Source of the DNA: CAYFSS01 sp964345975
GTDB taxonomy: Bacteria > Bacillota > Clostridia > Saccharofermentanales > Fastidiosipilaceae
NCBI GenBank assembly: GCA_964345975.1
Contig: CAYFSS010000007.1
Span: 21,551 to 85,550 of the forward strand
DNA: 64,000 nt
Reading direction: 5' to 3'
Under the pieces are notes generated by a model. The model was not told where the DNA came from. It made no database searches and saw only the letters and a program-made list of their open reading frames with translations. Both the position numbers and the translations under genes were made by a program. Shown one piece after another: positions 54,635 to 63,967 of the stretch. The first letter of the stretch is position 1, and every line of letters starts with the position of its first letter.

Positions 54635-56297
54635 TTGCAAAAACAAGCAGCAGAAAATAATAAGATTTCGGGTAGGAGACATTCGCGCCATCGTTTTGTC
54701 CTCTTACTCTTGTTTGCTGTGCTTAGCATCACCCTTGTCGCTTGCGACCGAGGGAAAGAAGCAGAGGAACTCGATCTCCAAGAAGCTCGACGTTTAAGAG
54801 AGACTCAAGAATCCAATACGGCTGAGACGAATGAAGATGAAGAACGACCCACGCTCACCCTAAATCCGGATCGTGCCATTCAACCTTCTCAACGTCGTAT
54901 GATTTTCCGGAGTATCCCGCAGGAGTACCGCACGACAACAACTCCACCTGCAGCACCCACGCAGACTTCGACAGCTCAGGTGACGACCCCTTCTTCAGTA
55001 GCTCCTGAGACAACTCCACCGACGACTCCCAGCACCACTCAGGCACCAACAACGACTACGATGGCCACTACCACAACGCCTATAACAACGATGTCAACGA
55101 CGGAACAAGTAACGACAACGACAACTACGGAACCGACGACTGAGCCGACCACCGAAGCAACGACTACCGAGGCTACAACCACGGAGCAAACGACCGTTGG
55201 TCTCATAAATTTGATTTTAGACTATCAGGATGAAGTCAATATACAGACGATCGAGTTAACACCGGGCACAAACTATGCCTTACCAAGACCGGAACGCACC
55301 GGTTTTAATTTTCTTCAGTGGACCTACGTTGACCAAATGCCGGTAAATAGTCCCGATTCTTTTTTGGTGCCCGAGAACGATATCACCCTTTATGCCCAGT
55401 GGGAGCAAGCAGCGCCCACTACGGTGATCCTGACTTTAAATTATAATGACGATCAGAACATCGTTACGAGCGAACGGATTCCCGGAACAACGTATGCCTT
55501 ACCAAGCCCACAGCGTGATGGATTCAATTTTGTACAGTGGGTTTACGCAGATCAATCACCGGTTTATAGCCCCGAAGCCTTTGTCATTCCGGAAAGCGAT
55601 ATCACTCTTTATGCCCAGTGGGAGCAAGCAGCGCCCACTACGGTGATCCTGACTTTAAATTNNNNNNNNNNNNNNNNNNNNNNNNNNNNNNNNNNNNNNN
55701 NNNNNNNNNNNNNNNNNNNNNNNNNNNNNNNNNNNNNNNNNNNNNNNNNNNNNNNNNNNNNAAGCCTTTGTCATTCCGGAAAGCGATATCACTCTTTATG
55801 CCCAGTGGGAGCAAGCTGCACCGACAACAGTACAACTTACCTTGGACTATCGAGATGATGTCACCAAAGAAACAAGCGAGCATACGCCCGGGACAACTTA
55901 TGCCTTGCCTACGCCAGAACGAAGCGGCTATAAATTCTTAGGTTGGACTAATACGGATGATTCACCGGTCTCTACCCCTGAAGCATTTGTCATTCCTGAG
56001 CATGATGTAACTCTCTATGCCAAGTGGGACCGTCTCGTTGTGGTTACTTTGGATTACCAATACAAAGTCAACGAAACAGACCAAGAGAATAAGACGAGCA
56101 AGATCGAAGGCAAGCCCGATGATCTCAAACCTTTGCCGAAACAGGAAGAAGTCACTCGTCCCGGTTATAAGTTCAAAGAATGGACAACCGATCGTGAGGG
56201 ACAAAAGCCTGTGCCGACCCCGGAAAGCTACACCCTGCCGGACAGCGATGTGACGCTCTATGCACAATGGGAAGTAGACCCTCCGCCAACCGAGTAA
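54635..56297 (+). CDS. Surface lipoprotein with Thr-rich stalk and InlB-type (Listeria-Bacteroides) repeats
   Basis: Start TTG 54635 has AAGGAG 7 bases upstream. The signal peptide ends in lipobox ITLVAC (Cys37). A charged segment and a roughly 100-residue Thr/Pro-rich stalk follow. At least five repeats of about 70 residues come next, each running from a Leu-rich strand through PGTxYALPxPxRxGF, W and SPEAFVIPExDITLYAQWE, the pattern of InlB B-repeats (Flg_new). Repeat 3 is mostly hidden by a 100-N gap, and the frame changes across it by an amount a true gap divisible by three would cure. The last repeat is divergent and ends VDPPPTE. The protein probably acts in adhesion or surface spacing. 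No sortase signal. Confidence 0.82.
55662..55761. other. Assembly gap of 100 N inside the InlB-type repeats
   Basis: Flanking sequence is identical to adjacent repeat DNA: 52 bases before the gap equal 55391-55442, and the sequence after it continues as at 55575. Repeat period is 219 bp, so the true gap should be 132 plus n times 219 bases. Confidence 0.93.
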
Positions 56298-56386
56298 CCC
56301 ACTGCGGATCCATCAACGACTTAACCTAAGTGCCACCGTCGTTTTAGGAGCTCCAGCCGGTATTGCGAGCAGTATCGGGATCAAGA

Positions 56387-56419
56387 AAGTGCCTGTCGTT
56401 CTATCAACGGCAGGCACTT
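56387..56419 (-). terminator. Hairpin between the repeat lipoprotein and nagA
   Basis: AAGTGCCTGTCGTT pairs with AACGGCAGGCACTT (14 bp, one wobble) around CTATC. On the minus strand TCTTGATC follows, 33 bases past the nagA stop; on the plus strand it is 90 bases past the lipoprotein stop. The T-run is poor, but converging genes flank it. Confidence 0.65.
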
Positions 56420-56451
56420 GTGATTGGAGGACGCTTTTGGAGATGTATAGT

Positions 56452-57606
56452 CTATAGCAAATCGTGCTGAGATACGCCTTCGATGAAGACATCTTGAATT
56501 TCAAAAGCATTTGAGAAGAGGACGATGTCAGCATCCTTGCCTTCCACCAAACTTCCCTTCGTATCATCGACTCCGATCTCACGAGCGACGTTGATTGAAG
56601 CCATATTGATCACATCGACAAGCCCTTTCTTCGTATAAGTCAAGGTATTCTTCACAGCATCGTCCAGGCGCAAAATAGAACCTGCAATGGTCCCGTCGTC
56701 GAGCAGACACTTGCCATCTTTAATTGTTACACGCTGACCGCCAAGTTCAGAGAGACCGTCGCCTAAGTAAGTCGCACGAATACCATCGGTGATGAGACAG
56801 ATTTCCTCAGGCTTCTTCCAGCGCGTGATGGCATCGACAATTTCCGGGCGCAGGTGGTGACCGTCAACGATCATATCGACGGTGAACGGTAAGAGCAGCG
56901 CAGCACCAACCACCCCGGGCTCACGGTGATGGAGTTTGCTCATCGCATTAAAACAGTGAGTTACATGCGACACACCCGCCTGATACGCTTCTTTAGCTTC
57001 ATCATAAGTACAAGAACTATGCCCGATTGAAATGAGGATGCCGGCGTCAACCCATTCTTTGGTCATCTTGAGGTCCTCGTCCATCTCGGGGGCCATCGTG
57101 ATGACCTTGATGATGTCGTAATAAGGTTTAAGCCAGCGATTATTTGGCACTTGGACGTATTGAGGGTCTTGAGCCCCTTTGTACTCTGCATTGATGAAAG
57201 GACCTTCGAGATGGATACCGAGGATCCTTGCCCCCGGAGTACCGTCTTGATCGGTCATTACAGATCGAATGTTATCGAGGGCTGCAATAATCTTGTCCTC
57301 TGCCATCGTCATGGTCGTTGGTAGAAAACCGGTTGTCCCTGAGCGAACGATGGTTTGACGGATGGTGTTAAGGCTCTCCTGATCTCCGTCCATTGCATCG
57401 AAGCCCCCTGAGCCATGAATATGCATGTCAATGAAACCGGGCGAAATAAAACCGTCATGTTTGAGCACTTCAACATCGGGATAATCTGCCAAATCAAAGT
57501 CAGCTAAAGGTGCAATCCGCTCGATCTTTCTATCAAATAGAATCGCATAATCTCTCTTCAGGGCATCTTCAGTTATCAACGTACCGGATATCAGTTTCCT
57601 AGGCAT
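56452..57606 (-). CDS. nagA: N-acetylglucosamine-6-phosphate deacetylase
   Basis: Removes the acetyl group from GlcNAc-6-P on the way to fructose-6-P and in wall recycling. PGFIDMHIHGSGG holds the first metal motif (H62, H64), GIHLEGPFI the conserved Glu, ISIGHSSCTYDEA and THCFNAMS the next His ligands, and LITDGIRATYLGDG the catalytic Asp. 384 residues is typical. No nagB lies beside it. The gene is divergent from the acyl-CoA ligase. Confidence 0.94.
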   Translation of the reverse strand: MPRKLISGTLITEDALKRDYAILFDRKIERIAPLADFDLADYPDVEVLKHDGFISPGFIDMHIHGSGGFDAMDGDQESLNTIRQTIVRSGTTGFLPTTMTMAEDKIIAALDNIRSVMTDQDGTPGARILGIHLEGPFINAEYKGAQDPQYVQVPNNRWLKPYYDIIKVITMAPEMDEDLKMTKEWVDAGILISIGHSSCTYDEAKEAYQAGVSHVTHCFNAMSKLHHREPGVVGAALLLPFTVDMIVDGHHLRPEIVDAITRWKKPEEICLITDGIRATYLGDGLSELGGQRVTIKDGKCLLDDGTIAGSILRLDDAVKNTLTYTKKGLVDVINMASINVAREIGVDDTKGSLVEGKDADIVLFSNAFEIQDVFIEGVSQHDLL

Positions 57607-57780
57607 ATGAAGCCTCCTTCATGACAGTGTTTTTTTGAGTTTATCACGGTATGAAGAGTTCGGCTTGTGTGCATACGCTTAGAGGGTATCTTTGTTATGA
57701 TATTTCCAGTACAAGCTCAGCAAGAGAAAGGAGAAGACCTCCGTCTCACGTTATATCCTCTGACGAGGTCTGTGCTCACT

Positions 57781-59766
57781 ATGGAAAAACTGATAGGCCC
57801 TCATTTCTTCGAAAATATCAATCTCAAATCCGTGAAAGATGTCCTCTTAAGGGCATGCGATTCTTTTACTGATGATATCGCTATTGTCTACCGTGAAGAT
57901 CCTCAAGAAGATCCTAAAGAAGTTCCTTATCACGAACTGCGCACGCAAGTCTTGAGAGCAACGCAAATGTTAGCTCATCGTGCCGGGGCAGAGAGCATTC
58001 CATTTGAAGAACTTCGAGTAGCTGTTCAAGGTGAAAACAGTTATCCGTGGATTATCTCGTATTTTGCCCCCCTCATGGGCAAAGCCATGGTCGTTCCACT
58101 CGATCGACTCCTGGGAGGGTCAGAAACTGCTAGTCTCTTGCAACGTAGTCGTTCCCAGGTTTATATCGCTGATGCTCACAACTTTGTGACTCTAGAAGAT
58201 GAGCTCGAAAACCTATCGAACCTCAAAGTGGTGTACTTGATGCTGGAGGAGAGACTTAGAGGTAAGGACAAAGCAAAACTCGAAGCGATGCGTGAAAGAG
58301 CCACTTTCCCTATCCTCAATTTCTGGGATGAATTAGCCATCGAACGAGCGGAGGCTCTCATTGAAGAACCCGATACCGAAGCAGCACAAGTCCTTCTCTT
58401 CACGTCCGGGACAACTGCTATGGCAAAAGGTGTGCTCCTCTCCCAATACAACCTCGCAGCAAACGTCAACCAGCTCATGGGCAGCGTCGAGCTTGAGCGA
58501 GGAATCAAATTACTCTCCATCTTGCCTTTGAACCACAGCTTTGAGAACACGTGTGGACTCTTGACCGGCATGTCGTTCGGAGGCCGCCTCCACATCTGTG
58601 ACGGGCTTCGTTATATCAGTAAGAACCTGCAGGAATATGAGATCGACATGTTGATTGCGGTTCCTGCTATTTTCGAAGCGGTTTGGCGTCGCATTGAGCA
58701 GACCATCGAACGTGAAGGTAAACAAAAGAAATTCCAAATGGGTCTTAAGATCTCTCGCATCTTGCGGAAGGTCGGAATCGATCTGCGTCGTCGAATCTTC
58801 AAGGATATACACGCAGCTTTGGGGGGTCTCTACTTAGCAATCGTCGGGGCAGCTCCGATGTCCAAAGAACTGACCGAACTCTATGAAGACGTAGGGGTAC
58901 GCCTTCTCCAAGGGTATGGCCTGACCGAAGCGGCTCCGGTTGTCATGGGCTGTAATAGCGTTGTCTTTGTCCCCGGAACCGTAGGCGTTCCCTTAGCCGG
59001 AGTCGAAGTCGCTATCGATAATGAAGCACCGGGCGAACCCGGCGAGATCCTTGTCAAGGGTGATAATGTCACCAAATTCGGTTACTACGAAGATCCTGAA
59101 GAGACAGCCGCAATACTCCCCGGAGACGGATGGCTACATACAGGCGACTTAGGTGCCATTGATCCGGATTCCGGTTGTGTCAAAATTACAGGACGTATCA
59201 AGAGCATGATTGTCTTGGAGAGTGGGAAGAAAGTTTATCCGGAAGAAGTTGAGCATCTCCTAAATGAATACGCTCACGACCTCATCCGCCAAGCTTTGGT
59301 CTTTGGTTCCGCAGATGATAAGGGCGAAGTAACGGTCTCAGCCAAATTCGTCCTCGATCCTGAGAAGCTCAAAGCCTTGAAAGATCAAGGATTCTCGAAC
59401 ATCGAAGATGCACTTCACCGACTGGTTGAAGACGTCAACAAAGTCATGCCTCCATTCAAACGAATCCGCACCTGGTTCTATAGCTTTAAAGATATGGTCA
59501 GTACCACGACCATGAAGATCCGGCGCTCGGTTGAAGAAGAAAACATCAAGCATATTCTTGAAGATAGAGGGCTTCGTATTAGAGATCTCAATCGCAGAAA
59601 TGTCGATGAACTTGATGATCCGTCGTTTGATACCGCTGATACCGCTGATACCGCAGTCATTGAAACAGCTGATACAAGCGATGAGGCTGATCCCATCGAA
59701 GTGACAGGTCATGAAGTCGATACGGTAGAAGTCGATAAATCCAGGGTTGAAGATCCGAAAATATAG
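57781..59766 (+). CDS. Long-chain fatty acid-CoA ligase-like AMP-binding enzyme
   Basis: Adenylate-forming enzyme activating a fatty acid with ATP and CoA. Phosphate loop LLFTSGTTAMAKGVLLSQ, LLQGYGLTEAAPVV, GWLHTGDLG, and the hinge KITGRIKSMIVLESGKKVYP are intact. The C-terminus carries an acidic tail with TADTADTA repeats. ATG 57781 fits the family start but has its GAGG 12 bases upstream; GTG 57772 has the same site at 3 bases, so the start is unsure. A frame upstream to 57667 is probably not translated. TATGAT at 57696-57701 is a candidate -10. Confidence 0.88.
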   Translation: MEKLIGPHFFENINLKSVKDVLLRACDSFTDDIAIVYREDPQEDPKEVPYHELRTQVLRATQMLAHRAGAESIPFEELRVAVQGENSYPWIISYFAPLMGKAMVVPLDRLLGGSETASLLQRSRSQVYIADAHNFVTLEDELENLSNLKVVYLMLEERLRGKDKAKLEAMRERATFPILNFWDELAIERAEALIEEPDTEAAQVLLFTSGTTAMAKGVLLSQYNLAANVNQLMGSVELERGIKLLSILPLNHSFENTCGLLTGMSFGGRLHICDGLRYISKNLQEYEIDMLIAVPAIFEAVWRRIEQTIEREGKQKKFQMGLKISRILRKVGIDLRRRIFKDIHAALGGLYLAIVGAAPMSKELTELYEDVGVRLLQGYGLTEAAPVVMGCNSVVFVPGTVGVPLAGVEVAIDNEAPGEPGEILVKGDNVTKFGYYEDPEETAAILPGDGWLHTGDLGAIDPDSGCVKITGRIKSMIVLESGKKVYPEEVEHLLNEYAHDLIRQALVFGSADDKGEVTVSAKFVLDPEKLKALKDQGFSNIEDALHRLVEDVNKVMPPFKRIRTWFYSFKDMVSTTTMKIRRSVEEENIKHILEDRGLRIRDLNRRNVDELDDPSFDTADTADTAVIETADTSDEADPIEVTGHEVDTVEVDKSRVEDPKI

Positions 59767-59898
59767 AGCTTAAATTCGCTCACCTTGCATGGTGTACGAA
59801 GCTTTCCATTCTTCAGCTCAGAACGGTATAGGAACTTTATCCCTGTTGTCCTTTCTTCCTATCCGTACCCAAAAGGTAAGTTGAGATTTACAAGTTTG

Positions 59899-59924
59899 TC
59901 ACGAGCTACAATAGTGGCTCGTGA
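59899..59924. promoter_or_regulatory. 11-bp inverted repeat upstream of the CBS-domain gene
   Basis: TCACGAGCTAC pairs with GTGGCTCGTGA around AATA, overlapping a TTGTCA hexamer (59896-59901). It ends 46 bases before the CBS-protein start. It is either an operator or a leader hairpin; TAGACTTATTTT follows, so weak termination of the upstream gene is also possible. Confidence 0.45.
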
Positions 59925-59970
59925 TAGACTTATTTTGCTAAGGAAAAGATAAATAGGAAAGGAAAACTCA

Positions 59971-60459
59971 ATGAATGTTCTCTTTCTACTTGTGCCTAAG
60001 CGAGAAGTCATCTACTTGCCGGTCGATAGCAGTATCCGCCAGGCTTTTGAAACACTAAGAGCCCACAATCACGCAATAGTCCCTGTCCTCGATAACGAAG
60101 GACATTATGTTGGTACGATCAGTACTTGTCATATTTTGAACTTTGTTTATAACCAAAATGTACCGGGCCTCCAAGATTTAGAGGACTTTCCTATAAGTCT
60201 CCTTATTGAAGAGGACGCCAATCCCCCGTTCCGTATCGATCTTAATTTCAGTGATTTACTGGATCGTCTGCAAGACGCTAATTTTGTTGCCGTCATCGAC
60301 GATAGAGATCTTTTCATGGGTATTATCACGCGGAAAGCTCTCATGAGTTACTTGAGAACTCGCATGGAACAAACCCTCGATGCTAACGAGACCCTCGAAG
60401 AGTCCATTGAACGCAGTTATGGTTGGCCACTAGGTTCTGCCAGGTTGCACACTATTTAA
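59971..60459 (+). CDS. Tandem CBS-domain protein
   Basis: 162 residues made of two CBS domains: VIYLPVDSSIRQAFETLRAH...VPVLDNEGHYVGTIS (about 12-50) and FRIDLNFSDLLDRLQ...VAVIDDRDLFMGIITRK. Such stand-alone CBS pairs in Bacillota (YkuL/CbpB type) bind nucleotides, including c-di-AMP in some members; the ligand here is inference. AGGAAAGG precedes the ATG. It has a palindromic element upstream and an MFS transporter gene 72 bases downstream. Confidence 0.82.
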   Translation: MNVLFLLVPKREVIYLPVDSSIRQAFETLRAHNHAIVPVLDNEGHYVGTISTCHILNFVYNQNVPGLQDLEDFPISLLIEEDANPPFRIDLNFSDLLDRLQDANFVAVIDDRDLFMGIITRKALMSYLRTRMEQTLDANETLEESIERSYGWPLGSARLHTI

Positions 60460-60531
60460 TAGAACATCTTTAACCTCCCGGGATTAAATAAGGCTATACT
60501 GCTTTAAGTATAAGATCCTCGGAGGTATTTT

Positions 60532-61827
60532 ATGTCCAATATTACGAGCTCCCCTGGCCCGCGCAGGGGCTTTCACGTAAGAAAGCATCCCCTCATCGAT
60601 AGCTTTCTGAATTTAAAGGGAAATCCAAGAGCTTGCTTGATCACAGAGCCTCTGTGGGGTATCCCATATAACCTGGCTATTCCATTCTTTTCTTTATATA
60701 TGTCAGCTCTGGGGGTCTCGGACCAACAGATAGGTCTTCGACTGAGTTTGGGACTCTTCCTCCAAATATTCACCGCCTTCTTAGGTGGAGCGATCACGGA
60801 TAAGCTTGGGAGACGATTATCGACCTTGATCTTCGATGCTGTTGCCTGGGTTATCCCCGCTGTGATCTACGTCTTTGCTCAAGACTATCGCTACTTCATC
60901 GCCGGGGTTATCTTCAACTCCATCTTTCAGGTCACAATGATTTCTTGGAATTGTCTTCTTGTTGAAGATGCGCCACGGAAAGAACTCGTCAACATCTTCA
61001 CCTGGGTCACCCTTGCCGGACTCTTCTCAGTATTCATTGCTCCCCTTGCCTCACTTCTTGTCGCCCAGCTGGGCATCGTCACGTCCATGCGAATCCTTAC
61101 AGGCTTCTTTGCTGTCGTCGTGAGCATCAAAATCATCCTGACGTACCTATGGACGACCGAGACAGAAACGGGCAAGATTCGCATGGAAGCCACGCGTGAT
61201 GTCCCAATGCGTACTCTCTTACACGGCTATTCCGCCGTCTTCAAGTCCATGATCCATCACCCCGGAACTCGTACCGTTTTGGCCATCATGGTTCTTATCA
61301 ATATGACCATACACGTCACCAATAGTTTCTTCTCACTCTTTGCTATCCAGGATTTGGGACTACCGGAACACTATGCCGGCTATTTCCCAATAGCCCGTGC
61401 GTTGATCATGCTTGTCTTCATCTTTGTAATCCAATCTTTCCTCAATCGCCTGCGCTATCAAATCCCCTTGGGCATTGGGCTCATTCTCTATATGCTGGCT
61501 CAGGTAGCACTTATCTTTTCTCCCCATTCACCGTATGTCGGTGTGGCAGTCTATGTCCTTCTCGACAGCTTCGCTTATGCTCTGGTCATCCCACAACGTG
61601 ACGGTCTATCCGCTCGAATCCTTGAACCAATGGAACGGGCACGATCCTTGGCTATCATTCAAATGGTGACTCAAGGACTTGCTGCTCCCTTTCTTACATT
61701 TGCCGGATATCTCAGTGAACAAGCTCGTATTTACCCTTTCATCTTCAATCTCATCGCCTTCACGATCTGCTTCTTCCTCATCCGTCGGCAGGAACTAAAC
61801 GAAGAACATCAAGCTGTAACGGCATAA
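60532..61827 (+). CDS. Major facilitator superfamily transporter
   Basis: About twelve membrane helices in 431 residues. The MFS loop-2/3 signature is seen as FLGGAITDKLGRRLSTL. A long central loop (TTETETGKIRMEATRDVPMR) separates the two six-helix halves. The substrate is unknown; drug/proton antiporters and sugar carriers both fit. TCGGAGG precedes the ATG and TATACT (60495-60500) may be a -10. Confidence 0.85.
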   Translation: MSNITSSPGPRRGFHVRKHPLIDSFLNLKGNPRACLITEPLWGIPYNLAIPFFSLYMSALGVSDQQIGLRLSLGLFLQIFTAFLGGAITDKLGRRLSTLIFDAVAWVIPAVIYVFAQDYRYFIAGVIFNSIFQVTMISWNCLLVEDAPRKELVNIFTWVTLAGLFSVFIAPLASLLVAQLGIVTSMRILTGFFAVVVSIKIILTYLWTTETETGKIRMEATRDVPMRTLLHGYSAVFKSMIHHPGTRTVLAIMVLINMTIHVTNSFFSLFAIQDLGLPEHYAGYFPIARALIMLVFIFVIQSFLNRLRYQIPLGIGLILYMLAQVALIFSPHSPYVGVAVYVLLDSFAYALVIPQRDGLSARILEPMERARSLAIIQMVTQGLAAPFLTFAGYLSEQARIYPFIFNLIAFTICFFLIRRQELNEEHQAVTA

Positions 61828-61867
61828 CAAAAGCCCCCACAGACTTTTCTACATCTGCAGAGGCTTC

Positions 61868-61894
61868 AAATAGCGGCTCGTTGAGCCGCTATTT
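61868..61894. terminator. Terminator between converging MFS and secreted-protein genes
   Basis: AAATAGCGGCTC and GAGCCGCTATTT form a perfect 12-bp stem with loop GTT. The stem ends provide T residues in both directions, so it may work on both strands. Confidence 0.75.
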
Positions 61895-61902
61895 AAATGA
61901 TT

Positions 61903-63813
61903 CTAGTTGATAAGGAACATGTCCAGACCATACTCATAAGTGATGGTAGTTTCTTCACCTTCAACATTGACGTTGACTTCAAGAGCCTGAGGCTCAAGTT
62001 GCGTGAGATCAAGTTCAGGTGAGTCTGAGTAGGTAGAGCTCGTTGCTGAACTGTCACCGGGGAGCAAGGTGTCATAGTTTGAAATGATTAGCGCATAGCC
62101 ATCATGAGTCTTGTAGATCATGTGGAAGCTGGTAATCGCCAATTCGCTGTTGTTATAAATTACGTAGTCGACGGAACCGTAATCGTTGAGTCCCAGTTCT
62201 AACGTGAATGCTTCAGGATCAACAATGGATTCGGTGACGTATTCATCATAGTCTGAACCGGAAGAGTACGTGATCTGATCCAATTTTGCATCATAGGTGA
62301 TATAGGTCGTGTGGTTAGGAGCATCGATGAAATTGATGGACAACTCTGCGAGCTCAAAATCCTCAGGACTTTCAAGTCGTTGGTATTCCGAATAGCCACG
62401 AGATACGTCAAAGGGAGCACTTTCACCGGGCATGATCACAGAGTTTGCAAAGTAATAACTCAGCCCTTCATTGCTGGAAGTAGCCTTACCGGACGCAATA
62501 TAACTTTCGATAGGATAAGGCGTGGTGTTGGTAAAGGTTACCAAGATGCTGGGAGCTCCATCTTCAGGATCGATTTCAGCAAAAGTGAACGTTGGAGCCA
62601 GATCTGCAAAGAGTGCTTTGGCAGCATCCGGGTCTACGAGTTCCCACGATGAGTCGTCATAGATAAGGGGTGCTGTAAAGGCAAAGGGTTCACCGGCAGC
62701 TGTGGTCTCAGAAGCGACGGTTGTCTCACCGGCTACCGTGGTTTCCGTTGTGTCGGTGGCTTCGCTTTCACCGCCGACTCCGACTGGCTCAGTGACACCG
62801 GTATCGGTACCTTGTTGTAGAGCAGCTATGGCTGTCAAGATTTCTTGAGGAACCGTGATCTCGTCGGTTACACCATAGCGGATGTTATCGACATTGACGC
62901 TGAATGCATTGAGCGTAATATTCATCGAAGGCATTTCAGGATCAGAGCTCATCATTTGGTCAAAGATTTTGGTGAGGATCTCTTGAAGCGGTGAGCCGTC
63001 GATACTGAGCGACTGAATCTGACCGGTCTCTTTCACAAGGGTCACGTTAATAGGCATAACGAACTCTGTGATACCGAGTTCTGCTTGGAATTGCTCAAAC
63101 TGAGCAAGGGTTTCATCAACTTCACCGATCGGAAGATCGATATCCTGACCTTCCATCGATTGGTTAGCTAGCTCGGATAATTTTGTGAAAGACACGAGCA
63201 TGACGGCATCAACCGTATCTCCCTTATCTTCACGAATTTTGAGCGTTGCAACCTGATTGAAATCTTCAACACTGACCCCGGCGGTTGCAAATTCTTCCAC
63301 TTGCGCACGATCTATCGTTTCAGCGGAGAAATCAATAACGGGTTGACCGTCTTCACCTACCGTACCGTCAGAGACACTCGTATAAATGGCTAACTTGGTG
63401 GGATCTGCAGGATCATCAACGATGTATATGTCGCTGATCATTTCGTTTGCTTCGCCCATCATATTCATGACCATGTTCATCTTCACGGTAGCATTGTTAT
63501 TCTGGTTAAGTGCTAGTTGCATGCCACCGTTCATGACGACCGGCTCTTCCTTGCGCTGCTCTGCATCACCCATTTCAATTTTTACGTCAATATTGAAGTT
63601 AGCGTCCATGGCAACGCCTTGTTCGACGGTTGAACTCAAATACTTGTTAACTAAATCCGCATCTGCATCAGGTAAATCCTGGTAACTTACTGCGTCCCAG
63701 GCAGCCAAGCCCTCTGCGTGGACGGACGGGACACTTAGTCCCAGAGGCAAAATGAGCATTAGGGTCAAGATTAAACTGACGATACTCAACTTCCTGTTTT
63801 TTTCCTTTTTCAT
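61903..63813 (-). CDS. Large secreted protein of unknown function
   Basis: 636 residues from ATG 63813 (GGGGGA about 9 bases upstream; the in-frame ATG at 63822 is too close to it). A signal peptide ends at VHA/EG (cleavage after about 33). The N-terminal half (about 35-330) resembles the LolA/LppX-like folds of uncharacterised clostridial lipoproteins (MNGGMQLALNQNN, FTKLSELANQSM, QIQSLSIDGSPL). A Thr/Glu-rich linker (TTETTVAGETTVASETT) separates it from a beta-rich C-terminal half containing two similar blocks near 400-490 and 540-630. No wall anchor is seen. I do not recognise a named family. Confidence 0.7.
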   Translation of the reverse strand: MKKEKNRKLSIVSLILTLMLILPLGLSVPSVHAEGLAAWDAVSYQDLPDADADLVNKYLSSTVEQGVAMDANFNIDVKIEMGDAEQRKEEPVVMNGGMQLALNQNNNATVKMNMVMNMMGEANEMISDIYIVDDPADPTKLAIYTSVSDGTVGEDGQPVIDFSAETIDRAQVEEFATAGVSVEDFNQVATLKIREDKGDTVDAVMLVSFTKLSELANQSMEGQDIDLPIGEVDETLAQFEQFQAELGITEFVMPINVTLVKETGQIQSLSIDGSPLQEILTKIFDQMMSSDPEMPSMNITLNAFSVNVDNIRYGVTDEITVPQEILTAIAALQQGTDTGVTEPVGVGGESEATDTTETTVAGETTVASETTAAGEPFAFTAPLIYDDSSWELVDPDAAKALFADLAPTFTFAEIDPEDGAPSILVTFTNTTPYPIESYIASGKATSSNEGLSYYFANSVIMPGESAPFDVSRGYSEYQRLESPEDFELAELSINFIDAPNHTTYITYDAKLDQITYSSGSDYDEYVTESIVDPEAFTLELGLNDYGSVDYVIYNNSELAITSFHMIYKTHDGYALIISNYDTLLPGDSSATSSTYSDSPELDLTQLEPQALEVNVNVEGEETTITYEYGLDMFLIN

Positions 63814-63967
63814 AGTAAACATTCCCCCTTAGAGAATTGAGACATAATAGAATTTATCTTCTATTAGCCTAGACTACTTAGCGAAGTCTGTCACCGTACT
63901 ATTATAGGACGAACAACCCCTTACAGTACAATGCTTTTAACAACAAAACCAAACTGGAGGGATACTC

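Noticed and set aside
57667..57780. Upstream extension of the acyl-CoA ligase
   Set aside because: The 38 extra codons resemble no family member and run across a candidate -10 element.
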